Source of the DNA: Methanotorris igneus Kol 5
GTDB lineage: Archaea; AGJL01; Methanococci; Methanococcales; Methanococcaceae
Assembly (NCBI RefSeq): GCF_000214415.1
Contig: NC_015562.1
Location: forward strand, 310,001 to 374,000
DNA length: 64,000 nucleotides
Direction of reading: 5' to 3'
A program made the position numbers and the translations under genes. The stretch's first letter is position 1; every line of letters starts with the position of its first letter. Positions 16,595-24,853 of the stretch are shown here, piece after piece. The notes under the pieces were generated by a model, which worked only from the letters and a program-made list of their open reading frames with translations, did not search any database and was not told the DNA's origin.

Positions 16595-18336
16595 ATCTCA
16601 TAATAAAAAATGGTTATGTGTTTGACCCATTTAATGGGATTGATGGAGAAAAGATGGATATATTTGTTAAAGATGGAAAAATTGTTGAAGAATTCTCTCC
16701 AAATGAGGACAATGTAAAAGTTATTGATGCAAAAAATAAGACAATTATGCCTGGTGGAGTTGATTCTCACACACACGTTGCAGGTCCAAAGGTTACACAC
16801 GGTAGGATGATGTGTCCCGAGTTTCAATATAAACACCCTATAAAAAAGACAAACATAACACATAGCGGAAGCGGAAATGTTGTTCCTTCAAGTTATGTTA
16901 TGGGGTATAAATACACTTTAATGGGTTATACAACCGTTTGTGAGGCAGCAACACCGCCAATGCTTGCAAAACACACACATGAGGAGTTAAAGCATGTTCC
17001 TATTTTGAATAAATGTGCTTATTTGATGCTTGGAAACAATTGGTTTGTTATGAGATACTTAAAGGAAGGAGACATTGAAAAAGCCGCTGCTTATGTTGCG
17101 TGGATGCTTAAAATCCACAAAACATTTGGAATTAAGTGTGTAAATCCTGCTGGTGTAGAGAATTGGGGATGGGGTTTGAATATTAATTCATTGGATGAAC
17201 CAAACTTGCACTTTGAAATTACACCAAGAGATGTTATTAAAGGACTTGCAGAAGTTAATGAGATGTTAGGTTATCCAATGTCAATACATGTTCACGCAAA
17301 TGGTCTCGGACACCCGGGAAACTGGGAATTAGCAAGAGAAACCTTAAAAATACCAAAACATATAAAAGCAAATCAAAAAGTTGAGGTTGATGAAGAAATA
17401 AAGACAAAAGTTTCCTATGAAAGGGAGCAGAGTATTTATTTAACCCATGTTCAGTTTAACGCATTTGGTGGAACTTCTTGGAAGGACTTTGAATCAGGAA
17501 CACGTGGAATTATTGACTATGTGAATAAATCAAAGCATGTTGTTATTGATAGTGGGTGTGTTGTATTTGGTCCAGCAATTTGTATGACTGGGGATGGTCC
17601 AAATCTCTATGATTTGGCTGTTTTGACTGGAAATAAGTGGTCAAATGCTGATGTTGAGTTAGAATGCGGTTCAGGTATTGTGCCATTTGCATACAAGAAA
17701 AAAAATGGGGTTCATAGCGTCCAATGGGCAATGGGTTTGGAGTTATTGTTGGGTGTTGAAGACCCTTGGAAGGTTGTCATGACAACAGACAGCCCTAATG
17801 GTGGACCTTTCACAAATTACCCAAAAGTCATTGCATGGTTGATGAGTAGGAAGGCAAGAGAAGACACATTATTAGAATGCCACAGTTGGGCTTCTGAAAG
17901 AACAGACCTTCCAAGTATTGATAGAGAGATGACACTATACGAGATTGCAACAATAACAAGAGCAACACCAGCAAAAGCAGTAGGTTTAGCACCAATGAAG
18001 GGACATTTGGGTGTTGGCGCAGATGCAGATATTGCAATTTATGATATAAACCCAGAGACACTCAACACAAATGACTACAAAACCATAGAGAAGAAGTTCT
18101 CAGTTGCAGAATACACAATAAATGGAGGAAAAATTGTTGCACACAATGGAAAGATTGTTTCAACACCAGAAGGAAGAACATACTACTGTAACACCAAATT
18201 TAACGATGAAGAGATTTACAATGAGATGATTAAGGATGTTAAAGAGTGGTTTAAGTATTATACCTTTGATTTCACCAACTATCCAACATCAGAGCATTAT
18301 TTAACAAAACCAACGCCAATAAATGTGGGTGAATAA
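16591..18336 (+). CDS. fwdA: formylmethanofuran dehydrogenase subunit A
   Basis: 581 residues. This subunit hydrolyses formate and condenses it with methanofuran in the first step of CO2 reduction to methane; it is an amidohydrolase with a binuclear metal site. The metal motif DSHTHVAGPK is near residue 58, HVHANGLGHPGNW and HVQFNAFGG supply more ligands, and TTDSPNGGPFTNYP has the catalytic Asp. The family-specific RMMCPEFQ is present. It starts inside the fmdE stop codon and ends just before fwdCD, so all are one transcript. Confidence 0.97.
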   Translation: MNLIIKNGYVFDPFNGIDGEKMDIFVKDGKIVEEFSPNEDNVKVIDAKNKTIMPGGVDSHTHVAGPKVTHGRMMCPEFQYKHPIKKTNITHSGSGNVVPSSYVMGYKYTLMGYTTVCEAATPPMLAKHTHEELKHVPILNKCAYLMLGNNWFVMRYLKEGDIEKAAAYVAWMLKIHKTFGIKCVNPAGVENWGWGLNINSLDEPNLHFEITPRDVIKGLAEVNEMLGYPMSIHVHANGLGHPGNWELARETLKIPKHIKANQKVEVDEEIKTKVSYEREQSIYLTHVQFNAFGGTSWKDFESGTRGIIDYVNKSKHVVIDSGCVVFGPAICMTGDGPNLYDLAVLTGNKWSNADVELECGSGIVPFAYKKKNGVHSVQWAMGLELLLGVEDPWKVVMTTDSPNGGPFTNYPKVIAWLMSRKAREDTLLECHSWASERTDLPSIDREMTLYEIATITRATPAKAVGLAPMKGHLGVGADADIAIYDINPETLNTNDYKTIEKKFSVAEYTINGGKIVAHNGKIVSTPEGRTYYCNTKFNDEEIYNEMIKDVKEWFKYYTFDFTNYPTSEHYLTKPTPINVGE

Positions 18337-18337
18337 C

Positions 18338-19573
18338 ATGCAAGTGATTTTAACTCCAAAAGAAACCCCAGATATTCCCATAGAAGCAGATGTTATAACA
18401 CCAGATAACTTTGCAAATAAGAGCAAAGAGGAAATTGAATCCTTAATGGTTTGGCAAGGTCCAAATACATATCCACTTTCAGAGTTTTTTGATGTTGAAG
18501 TAAGTTCAGACGATTCAGAGGATGTAACAATAATTATTGAAGGAGATGTTAAGAGGGTTAAATACATTGGCTATAAAATGACCTCTGGGAAAATCATAAT
18601 CAATGGAAATGTTGGAATTCAGTTAGGTTCTGAAATGAAAGGCGGAGAGATTGTTGTAAATGGAAATGCTGGAAATTGGGTTGGAAGGGAAATGAAAGGC
18701 GGATTAATAAAAATTAATGGAAACGCTGGGGACTATGTCGGTTCTGCTTACAGGGGCAGTTGGTACGGAATGAAAGGGGGAAAAATTATTGTTGAAGGAA
18801 ACGCTGGGAATAATGTTGGAGGAGGTTTATCTGGCGGAGAAATTATCATAAAAGGCAATGTTGGGCAGTTTTGTGGTATAAGGCAAAGTGGTGGATTCAT
18901 ATATATTGGAGGAAACGCAGAAAGGGCTGTTGGAGTAGAGATGTCAAAAGGAGATATTGTTGTTTGTGGGAGGATAAGGTTCTTTGCCCCGGGGTTTGAG
19001 TTTGCTAATGAAGAGGTTGATATAAACATCAATGGAATGCAAATTAACGGAGAATTCCTTAAATTTGTTGGAGATTATGCAATAAAAAGAAATCCAAAAG
19101 GAAAACTCTACGCTTTAAAAGAAAAAAACCTTGGTCTCATCGAACCTGAATTGTATGAATGCTATGAGAGTCATAGATACGATGGTGGGATAAAAGCCCT
19201 CCTTAACACAGGAAGTACCATTGTGCAAGGGGAAATTATTAAAGGAGGAAAAAAATTCACAGAAAAATACGTTAAAGAATGTGCTGTCTGCTACATCCAC
19301 CCAAAGGATTATGCATATCTTGGAAAGCCAAAGTATGTTAAAGTATTTAGCGAGGATAGAAAATCAGAGATATGTTTAAAGGCAATTCCAGACGATTCCT
19401 TGCAAGAAGGAACTGTCTTTATTCCAAGATCTATTTGGGCAAATGTTGTTATTAGCTCATACACAGAGGCTATGGGTTCTCCGCTTTATAAAGGTTGCTT
19501 TGTGTTTGTTGAGCCAGTAAAAGAGGCAAAGATATTGAGTGCAGAGGAAATTATGAAAAGAATATATGGGTGA
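18338..19573 (+). CDS. fwdCD: formylmethanofuran dehydrogenase subunits C and D fused
   Basis: 411 residues. Residues 1 to about 270 are FwdC, with repeating GGxIxxxGNAGxxVG units that form the beta-helix shared with glutamate synthase. From about residue 285, ALLNTGSTIVQGEI to the end is a FwdD-type molybdopterin-dinucleotide-binding domain. Such a C-D fusion is known for FmdC proteins; many relatives have separate genes. ATG 18338 follows GGGTGAATAAC; an ATG 15 bases upstream lies in the end of fwdA. The product would bridge FwdA and FwdB in the complex. Confidence 0.93.
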   Translation: MQVILTPKETPDIPIEADVITPDNFANKSKEEIESLMVWQGPNTYPLSEFFDVEVSSDDSEDVTIIIEGDVKRVKYIGYKMTSGKIIINGNVGIQLGSEMKGGEIVVNGNAGNWVGREMKGGLIKINGNAGDYVGSAYRGSWYGMKGGKIIVEGNAGNNVGGGLSGGEIIIKGNVGQFCGIRQSGGFIYIGGNAERAVGVEMSKGDIVVCGRIRFFAPGFEFANEEVDININGMQINGEFLKFVGDYAIKRNPKGKLYALKEKNLGLIEPELYECYESHRYDGGIKALLNTGSTIVQGEIIKGGKKFTEKYVKECAVCYIHPKDYAYLGKPKYVKVFSEDRKSEICLKAIPDDSLQEGTVFIPRSIWANVVISSYTEAMGSPLYKGCFVFVEPVKEAKILSAEEIMKRIYG

Positions 19574-19578
19574 GATTA

Positions 19579-20925
19579 ATGAAAGTTTTTAAGGGGATCA
19601 CTTGTCCCGTTTGTGGAATGGCATGTGATGATATCGAGGTTTTATATGATGAAGAGAACCAAAAAATAATTGTAAGAAATGTTTGTAGGGAAGGGGCACC
19701 AAAGTTCCAAGAAATTGTAAGCCCACACAGAATAAGAGAACCAATGATAAAGAAAAATGGAGAATTTGTTAAAGTTAGTTGGGAAGAAGCAATAAACAAG
19801 GCAGCAGAAATTTTGGCAAATGCAAAAAGACCACTCTTATTTATGGGTGCTGAAACTTCAGCAGAAGCACACATCGTTGGATTACACATGGCTGAGTATT
19901 TAGGAGGAGTTGCTGACTCAAACTCAACAATATGACACGGTCCAACATTAATGGGTGTTCAAGAGGCTGGACTTCCTGGCTGTACTGCTGGAGAAGTTAA
20001 AAACAGGGCTGATTTGATAATCTTCTGGGGATGCAACCCAATGCACTCACACCCAAGACACATGAGTAGATATTCAGTATTTGCAAGGGGCTATTGGACT
20101 GAAAGAGGAAGAAAAGATAGAAAAATTGTGGTTGTTGACCCAAGAAAAACCGACACTGCAAAGTTAGCGGACTTACATGTTCAATTAAAACCAAACACCG
20201 ACTATGAGATGTTCTCCGCACTCCTTACAGTATTGAGAGGAAAAAGACCACACCACAGCATTGAAAAAATAACAGGAGTTCCGATAGAAACAATAGAAGA
20301 AATGGTTGAGTTGATGAAAAATTCAAAATTTGTAAAAATTTATGGTGGTTTAGGATTGCCTGCATCAAGAGGGGGACATAGAAACATTGAAATGGTTTTG
20401 AATTTAGTTAAAGAACTAAATAAATACACAAAATGTGCTATAGGGGCTTTAAGAGGACATTGCAATGTAAATGGATTTAACCAAATCGCATCTTACATGT
20501 ATGGCTATCCTTACGGTTTGGACTTTGCAAGGGGTTATCCAAGATACAACCCTGGAGAATTTACGTTTGCAGATCTTTTGAGAGAGAGGGAAATTGATGC
20601 AATATTGGTTGTTGCGGCAGGTATTGTGGAGCATACACCAAAGGACTGTGCAAAATATTTAAATGAGATTCCAATGGTTTGTATTGATATTGCCCCAGGA
20701 CCAACGCCTTATGCATCAGATGTTGTATTGCCTGGAGTTATTGATGGAATGGAGTGCGGAGCAACATTTTATAGATTTGATGGATTAACCCTTTATGCAA
20801 AACCATTCACAAAATCACCATTCCCATTCACAAAAAGCAATGAAGACACATTAAAACAAATATTCAACAAAATTAAGGAAATTAAAGAAGAAAAGAAAAT
20901 AAATAAACATAATCAGCCCAAATAA
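19579..20925 (+). CDS. fwdB: formylmethanofuran dehydrogenase subunit B, selenocysteine-containing
   Basis: Catalytic tungsto/molybdopterin subunit that reduces CO2 to formate. 448 residues when the in-frame TGA at 19933 is read as selenocysteine (residue 119). N-terminal CPVCGMACDD binds a 4Fe-4S cluster. The Sec lies in NSTI-U-HGP, where other FwdB/FmdB proteins have Cys before HGP, so it is the metal ligand. GCNPMHSHPRHMSRYS and DPRKTDTAKLADLH are pterin-binding motifs. Sequence identity to the family continues without a break after the TGA, a SECIS lies downstream, and selB is in the window. ATG 19579 follows GGGTGAGATTA; the GTG at 19570 lies in the fwdCD stop. Confidence 0.95.
19933..19935 (+). 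other. UGA selenocysteine codon in fwdB
   Basis: In-frame TGA followed by CAC GGT CCA (HGP). It occupies the position of the metal-ligating Cys of this family. Recoding rather than termination is supported by the intact downstream frame and the SECIS at 20974. Confidence 0.95.
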
Positions 20926-20973
20926 AATAAATAGGCCAGGAAGTCCAGCCAGAAGTTAAACGCCTCTTAGAAA

Positions 20974-21002
20974 GGATGCCGAACCCATTACGGGAGGCAT
21001 CC
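20974..21002 (+). promoter_or_regulatory. archaeal SECIS element in the fwdB 3' untranslated region
   Basis: GGATGCC - GAA - CCC - ATTAC - GGG - A - GGCATCC: a 7-bp stem, an asymmetric internal loop GAA opposite A, a 3-bp GC stem and a small loop. This is the conserved methanogen SECIS form. It starts about 50 bases after the fwdB stop. The stem can extend outward with A-T pairs into the T-rich sequence that may end the transcript. Confidence 0.93.
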
Positions 21003-21090
21003 TATCTTTTATTTTATTTTTTTAATTTTTTAAGATTATTTTTTTAATTTTTTAAGATTTTAAGATTTATTAATTTTTAATTTAAATTAG

Positions 21091-21111
21091 ATGAAAACGC
21101 AAAGTTTTCAT
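21091..21111 (+). repeat. 8-bp perfect hairpin upstream of moeA
   Basis: ATGAAAAC-GCAAA-GTTTTCAT, 35 bases before the moeA start. It could be an operator or an mRNA hairpin between fwdB and moeA; no evidence favours either. Confidence 0.4.
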
Positions 21112-21145
21112 TATCCTCATAGTTGCAATCGGAGATGGTGATGTT

Positions 21146-22276
21146 ATGATTTCAGTCAGAGAAGCAGAGAAAATTTTAAGTAAATTTTATTTTAATAAAA
21201 CCGAATATATTAAAATAGAGGAGTCCTATGGTAGAGTTTTAGCAGAGGATATAATAAGCAACATTGACATCCCAAGGTTTGATAGGAGCGATATTGATGG
21301 CTATGCAGTTGCGGAAATTTTGGAGGAATATATTTTAATTGATGAGGTTTTTGCAGGGGATGATAAGGATTTGGAGATAAAAGGAAATGAATGCGTTTCA
21401 GTTGCTACTGGTGGAAAAGTTCCTAAAAATACAAAATATGTAATTCCAGTTGAGAATACAATAAAAATTGGTAATAAAATTGTTGTTATAAATTTTGATA
21501 GAATTGAAGGAATTTCAAAAAAGGGATGTGATGTTAAAAAAGGAGATATTATTTTAAAAAAAGGAACTTTAATAAATGAGAGGAATATTGGTGTTTTAGC
21601 ATGTTTGGGGATTGAAGAAGTAAAGGTTTATAAAACTCCAAAAGTTGGGATTATCTCAACCGGAAATGAGTTATTTAAAATGACAAAGGATATAAATTCA
21701 AAAACAATCGCATCTATTGTAAAGAAAGCAGGTTGCGAGCCAATATTTTTGGGAATTGCAAGAGATGATCCCAATGAAATAAAAGAACATATAATTGAAG
21801 CGTCAAAGAAATGCGATATTATTGTAACTTCTGGTGGTGTTTCCATTGGGAAGAAGGATTTTCTTCCAAGGATTGTTGATGAGTTAGGGGAAATATTATT
21901 TCATAAAGTTAAGATGCGCCCGGGAATGCCAATATTATTTGGAAAAATTGATAAAAAACCAATATTCTGTATGCCAGGGAATATTGTTTCATGTTTAGTT
22001 TGTAGTTATGTGTTTTTGCTCCCATTATTGATGAAAATGGCACATAAACCATATAGAAGAAAGATTATTAAAGCAAAACTATCTGAAAAAATAATATCTG
22101 AACCTGATTTTTTATATCTATGGCCTGTAAAATTAAAAAATGGCATAGCATATCCAACATTTAAGGGTTCTAACATGTTAACCTCAATATTGAATGCGGA
22201 TGGACTATCTGTAATAAAAGAACATGAGTTAAAAAAAGATGAAGGGGATATGGTAGATGTTTGGATTTTTGAATAG
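21146..22276 (+). CDS. moeA: molybdopterin molybdotransferase
   Basis: 376 residues, slightly shorter than bacterial MoeA. Inserts molybdate (or here perhaps tungstate) into adenylated molybdopterin. The N-terminal VREAEKILSKF, then RFDRSDIDGYAV, and GNECVSVATGGKVPKN are MoeA domain motifs; the MoCF-binding domain has ISTGNELF, TSGGVSIGKKDF, KVKMRPGMP and MPGNIVS. ATG behind GGTGATGTT. Placed after fwdB and before the molybdate/tungstate transporter, so it most likely serves the formylmethanofuran dehydrogenase encoded upstream. Confidence 0.95.
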   Translation: MISVREAEKILSKFYFNKTEYIKIEESYGRVLAEDIISNIDIPRFDRSDIDGYAVAEILEEYILIDEVFAGDDKDLEIKGNECVSVATGGKVPKNTKYVIPVENTIKIGNKIVVINFDRIEGISKKGCDVKKGDIILKKGTLINERNIGVLACLGIEEVKVYKTPKVGIISTGNELFKMTKDINSKTIASIVKKAGCEPIFLGIARDDPNEIKEHIIEASKKCDIIVTSGGVSIGKKDFLPRIVDELGEILFHKVKMRPGMPILFGKIDKKPIFCMPGNIVSCLVCSYVFLLPLLMKMAHKPYRRKIIKAKLSEKIISEPDFLYLWPVKLKNGIAYPTFKGSNMLTSILNADGLSVIKEHELKKDEGDMVDVWIFE

Positions 22277-22313
22277 ATAATAAAATTTTTTGAAATTAAA
22301 AATAAATTTTCAA

Positions 22314-22505
22314 TTAGAATTCCCTTTTCGTTGAGAACTTAACTTCTCCCTCCCCAAACAATTTATTCACCATCCAATCTACATCAAATTCAATTAAATC
22401 CTCATATCTCTGTCCAACACCCAAATACAAAATTGGCTTTCCAATAGCATAGGTAATAGATAACGCAGTCCCTCCTTTGCATCTGCATCGACTTTGGTTA
22501 ACGGT
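22314..22505 (-). pseudogene. C-terminal fragment of ftsY (SRP receptor), frameshifted
   Basis: Minus-strand translation gives TKVDADAK, then with a one-base shift [21 protein letters not shown], then [19 protein letters not shown] and a stop at 22314. This is the end of the FtsY GTPase domain. The shift lies in a GCAAAGG run that has one A too few. No N-terminal part is present. A dead fragment left by recombination; the working ftsY must be elsewhere. Confidence 0.85.
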
Positions 22506-23024
22506 ATCTACGGATATGCATTAGATATGCACAATCGGGTATTGCTAATATTCATACATTCACCTGTGTAGAATATTTGTATAGTATTTTTGATTATTAC
22601 TAAATATTTTAGTCTTGGACATTAATAAGTGGAAATTATTGTTTGGAAAATTATTATTGGTTTTATATTCAAAACCAAAAATTTATGGCAAAACTTTGTT
22701 TTGTTGTATAATTTTGTTGGGATAGATAAACTTTTAGAAAATTTAATAATACCAATATTCCAAAATCTTTATGGCAAAACCTTGGGTTTTGCCGTTATAA
22801 TTTTTGTTCGAGATTATGACTTTTTTATAGTTTGTTATGATGTTCAGATACTGTAATATATTCAAATTCATAAACGTAGTTTATATAGTTTTTCACTTAA
22901 CACAAACAATCATATTTAAATACTATTTTAGTAATGATTTTAGATTAATTATTGTGTATAATAGTAACTAATATTAATTAACATAAAATTAACAATGCCA
23001 CAAATATCGTGGAGGTTTAGAAAT
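22506..23024. other. noncoding region with duplicated segments and palindromes
   Basis: Between the ftsY fragment and the modA operon. Holds two GGCAAAAC palindromes (about 22686 and 22771), segments shared with 15.78-15.85 kb, and a TATA box TTATATAG at 22881-22888 that may drive the transporter operon. No gene recognised. Confidence 0.6.
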
Positions 23025-23243
23025 ATGAAAAATATTGATGATGAGGCAATACAAATTTTAATCAACGCTCCACTAATGTCAAACGACGAATTGAAAGAAG
23101 CATTATCTTATTTTAAAAAATTAGCAATGAAAAAAGGAATAAAAAAGATGTTTTTAGCAGGAAGTAACCTTCCGTTTACCGAAAAGTTTATATATTATAT
23201 TTACACAATTACAAAACCAGACCCAGATAGATATAGAGGGTGA
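23025..23243 (+). CDS. small hypothetical protein leading the modA operon
   Basis: 72 residues from ATG 23025, which has the strong site GGAGGTTTAGAAAT. Mostly helical by eye, charged, with no Cys and no membrane segment; the end KPDPDRYRG is distinctive. Its stop lies just 4 bases before the modA start, and the modA ribosome site lies in its last codons, so translation is probably coupled. I do not recognise the family. Its C-terminal third is duplicated at 15.4 kb. Could be a leader or a regulator of the transporter. Confidence 0.6.
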   Translation: MKNIDDEAIQILINAPLMSNDELKEALSYFKKLAMKKGIKKMFLAGSNLPFTEKFIYYIYTITKPDPDRYRG

Positions 23244-23247
23244 CCTT

Positions 23248-24057
23248 ATGAAAAAATCTGTGGTGTTTCTTATATTTGCTATTGTTGTGCTCTCAGGGTG
23301 CACAAGTAACCAACCAACAACAAAAATAGAAAAATTTGAAGATTTGGGAAATGATGGGGTGACAATATCCATAGGAAACCCAGAACATGTCCCAGCTGGA
23401 AGGTATGCAATGGAAGTTTTAGACAACTTAAGAAAATCAAATCCAAAACTTACAGATAAAATAATAAAAAATATTGTCTCAAAAGAATCCAATGTTAGGG
23501 CTGTTTTAGATAAAGTCGTTTCAAAAGAAGTGGATGCAGGGTTTGTTTATAGAACCGATGCATATATGGAAAAAGACAAGGTGAAAATCATCAAAATCCC
23601 AAAAGAAATTAATGTAGTTCCCGAATATCCTATTGCAGTACTAAAGGATAGTGACGATAAAGAGAGAGCAGAAGAGTTTGTTAAATTCGTCCTTTCAAAA
23701 GAAGGGCAGGAAATATTGGAAAAATATGGGTTTATTCCAATAAAGAACCCACAATCTTACGAACCAAAGAAAATTGGTGGAGAAATTATTGTTTATGCTG
23801 CTGCATCATTAACAGATGCGTTTAAAGAAATATCTAATGAATTTGAGAAAAAAACTGGATGCAAAGTAAAATTATTATTTGCAAGTTCAGGTTCTTTGAG
23901 ACAAAGAATAGAAGGTGGGGCAGTAGGTGGGGAAAGTGGAGCAGATGTTTTTGCTTCAGCAAGCTTGAAACACATGAACATTCTCAAAAAAGAAGGATTT
24001 GTGGACAATTACAGCATATTCGCAAAGAATGAACTTGTAGTTATAACTCCAAAATAA
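23248..24057 (+). CDS. modA: molybdate/tungstate-binding lipoprotein, circularly permuted ModA
   Basis: 269 residues. A signal peptide ends in LSGC (lipobox Cys18), so the mature protein is lipid-anchored outside the cell. ModA normally reads IIVYAAASLTDAF...ELVVITPK then FEDL...IGNPEHVPAGRY...YGFIPI. Here the order is reversed: residues 27-165 are the C-terminal half (IGNPEHVPAGRY, VYRTDA, VPEYPIAVLK, KYGFIPI) and residues 179-269 are the N-terminal half (IIVYAAASLTDA, FASSGSL, ADVFASAS, ending VVITPK and TAA). Both sets of oxyanion-binding residues seem kept: the Ser of AAASL and FASS, and the Tyr of VYRTDA. The joint KNPQSYEPKKIGGE looks like a post-lipobox linker. First component of modABC. 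Confidence 0.88.
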   Translation: MKKSVVFLIFAIVVLSGCTSNQPTTKIEKFEDLGNDGVTISIGNPEHVPAGRYAMEVLDNLRKSNPKLTDKIIKNIVSKESNVRAVLDKVVSKEVDAGFVYRTDAYMEKDKVKIIKIPKEINVVPEYPIAVLKDSDDKERAEEFVKFVLSKEGQEILEKYGFIPIKNPQSYEPKKIGGEIIVYAAASLTDAFKEISNEFEKKTGCKVKLLFASSGSLRQRIEGGAVGGESGADVFASASLKHMNILKKEGFVDNYSIFAKNELVVITPK

Positions 24058-24078
24058 TGCAGTAAATACGTGGTAAGT

Positions 24079-24849
24079 ATGCAACCAATAACATTTAGAT
24101 TTTTGATTGGATTTAGCATAACTGTGTTTATTTTGCTGATTATCATGCCATTTGTGGCTTTATTATTTAATATACTTTCAAATCCTTTGGAAGAACTCAT
24201 TGATTACAAATCTATACTGAATCCCCTAATTTTAAGCGTTACAACCTCTCTTGTATCAACAATAATTTCGCTATGCGTTGGAATTCCATTGGCATATATC
24301 CTAACTTACAAAAAGTTCCCACTAAAGGATGTATTTGATACTATTGTTAATTTACCACTTGTAGTACCTCCAACTGTTGCTGGATATTTACTTTTAATAA
24401 CCTTTGGAAGATACGGGTTGATTGGTTACCCATTGCATTTATTGGGCATCACAATAATGTTTACGACCTTTGCAATTGTTATAGCTCAGACATTTGTTGC
24501 TCTCCCATTTATGGTAAGAAGTATTAGGGCATCACTCCAAGATATTCCATCCTCATTAGTTGATGCCGCAAAAACACTTGGGGCAAGTGAATATGAGATA
24601 TTCAAGGAAATAATTTTGCCCCTATCAAAAACTGGAATCATATCAGGAATAATATTAACCTATGCGAGGGCTATGGGAGAATTTGGAGCTACGGTAATGG
24701 TTTGTGGACTTTTAGAGACCTTACCAATTGCAATATTCAACAGTGCGATGGGGGGAAATAGAGAAATTGCAAACATTCTGTCTTTGATTTTGATTGTAAT
24801 ATCATTTGGAATTTTAACATTATTCAAAAGAATTGCCGCAAAGGGATGA
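24079..24849 (+). CDS. modB: molybdate/tungstate ABC transporter permease
   Basis: 256 residues with about five to six helices. Channel subunit of the importer. The cytoplasmic EAA loop that contacts the ATPase reads DAAKTLGASEYEIFKEIILPLSKTGIISG; ARAMGEFGATVMVCG is the typical ModB/WtpB segment near the pore. ATG 24079 has CGTGGT before it and is preferred over GTG 24070. It overlaps the leader of modC by a few bases, so the three genes form one operon. Confidence 0.95.
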   Translation: MQPITFRFLIGFSITVFILLIIMPFVALLFNILSNPLEELIDYKSILNPLILSVTTSLVSTIISLCVGIPLAYILTYKKFPLKDVFDTIVNLPLVVPPTVAGYLLLITFGRYGLIGYPLHLLGITIMFTTFAIVIAQTFVALPFMVRSIRASLQDIPSSLVDAAKTLGASEYEIFKEIILPLSKTGIISGIILTYARAMGEFGATVMVCGLLETLPIAIFNSAMGGNREIANILSLILIVISFGILTLFKRIAAKG

Positions 24850-24853
24850 TACC

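Noticed and set aside
19570-20925. Two separate genes or a pseudogene broken at TGA 19933
   Set aside because: The frame continues with family identity, the TGA stands at a Cys/Sec ligand position, and a SECIS follows; selB is in the window.
22629-22856. 75-codon reading frame before the modA operon
   Set aside because: Runs through two GGCAAAAC palindromes and duplicated noncoding text; composition is not protein-like and no start signal is seen.
23248-24057. modA as a simple truncated gene or frameshift
   Set aside because: Both halves are complete, in frame and joined by a sensible linker; only their order differs.
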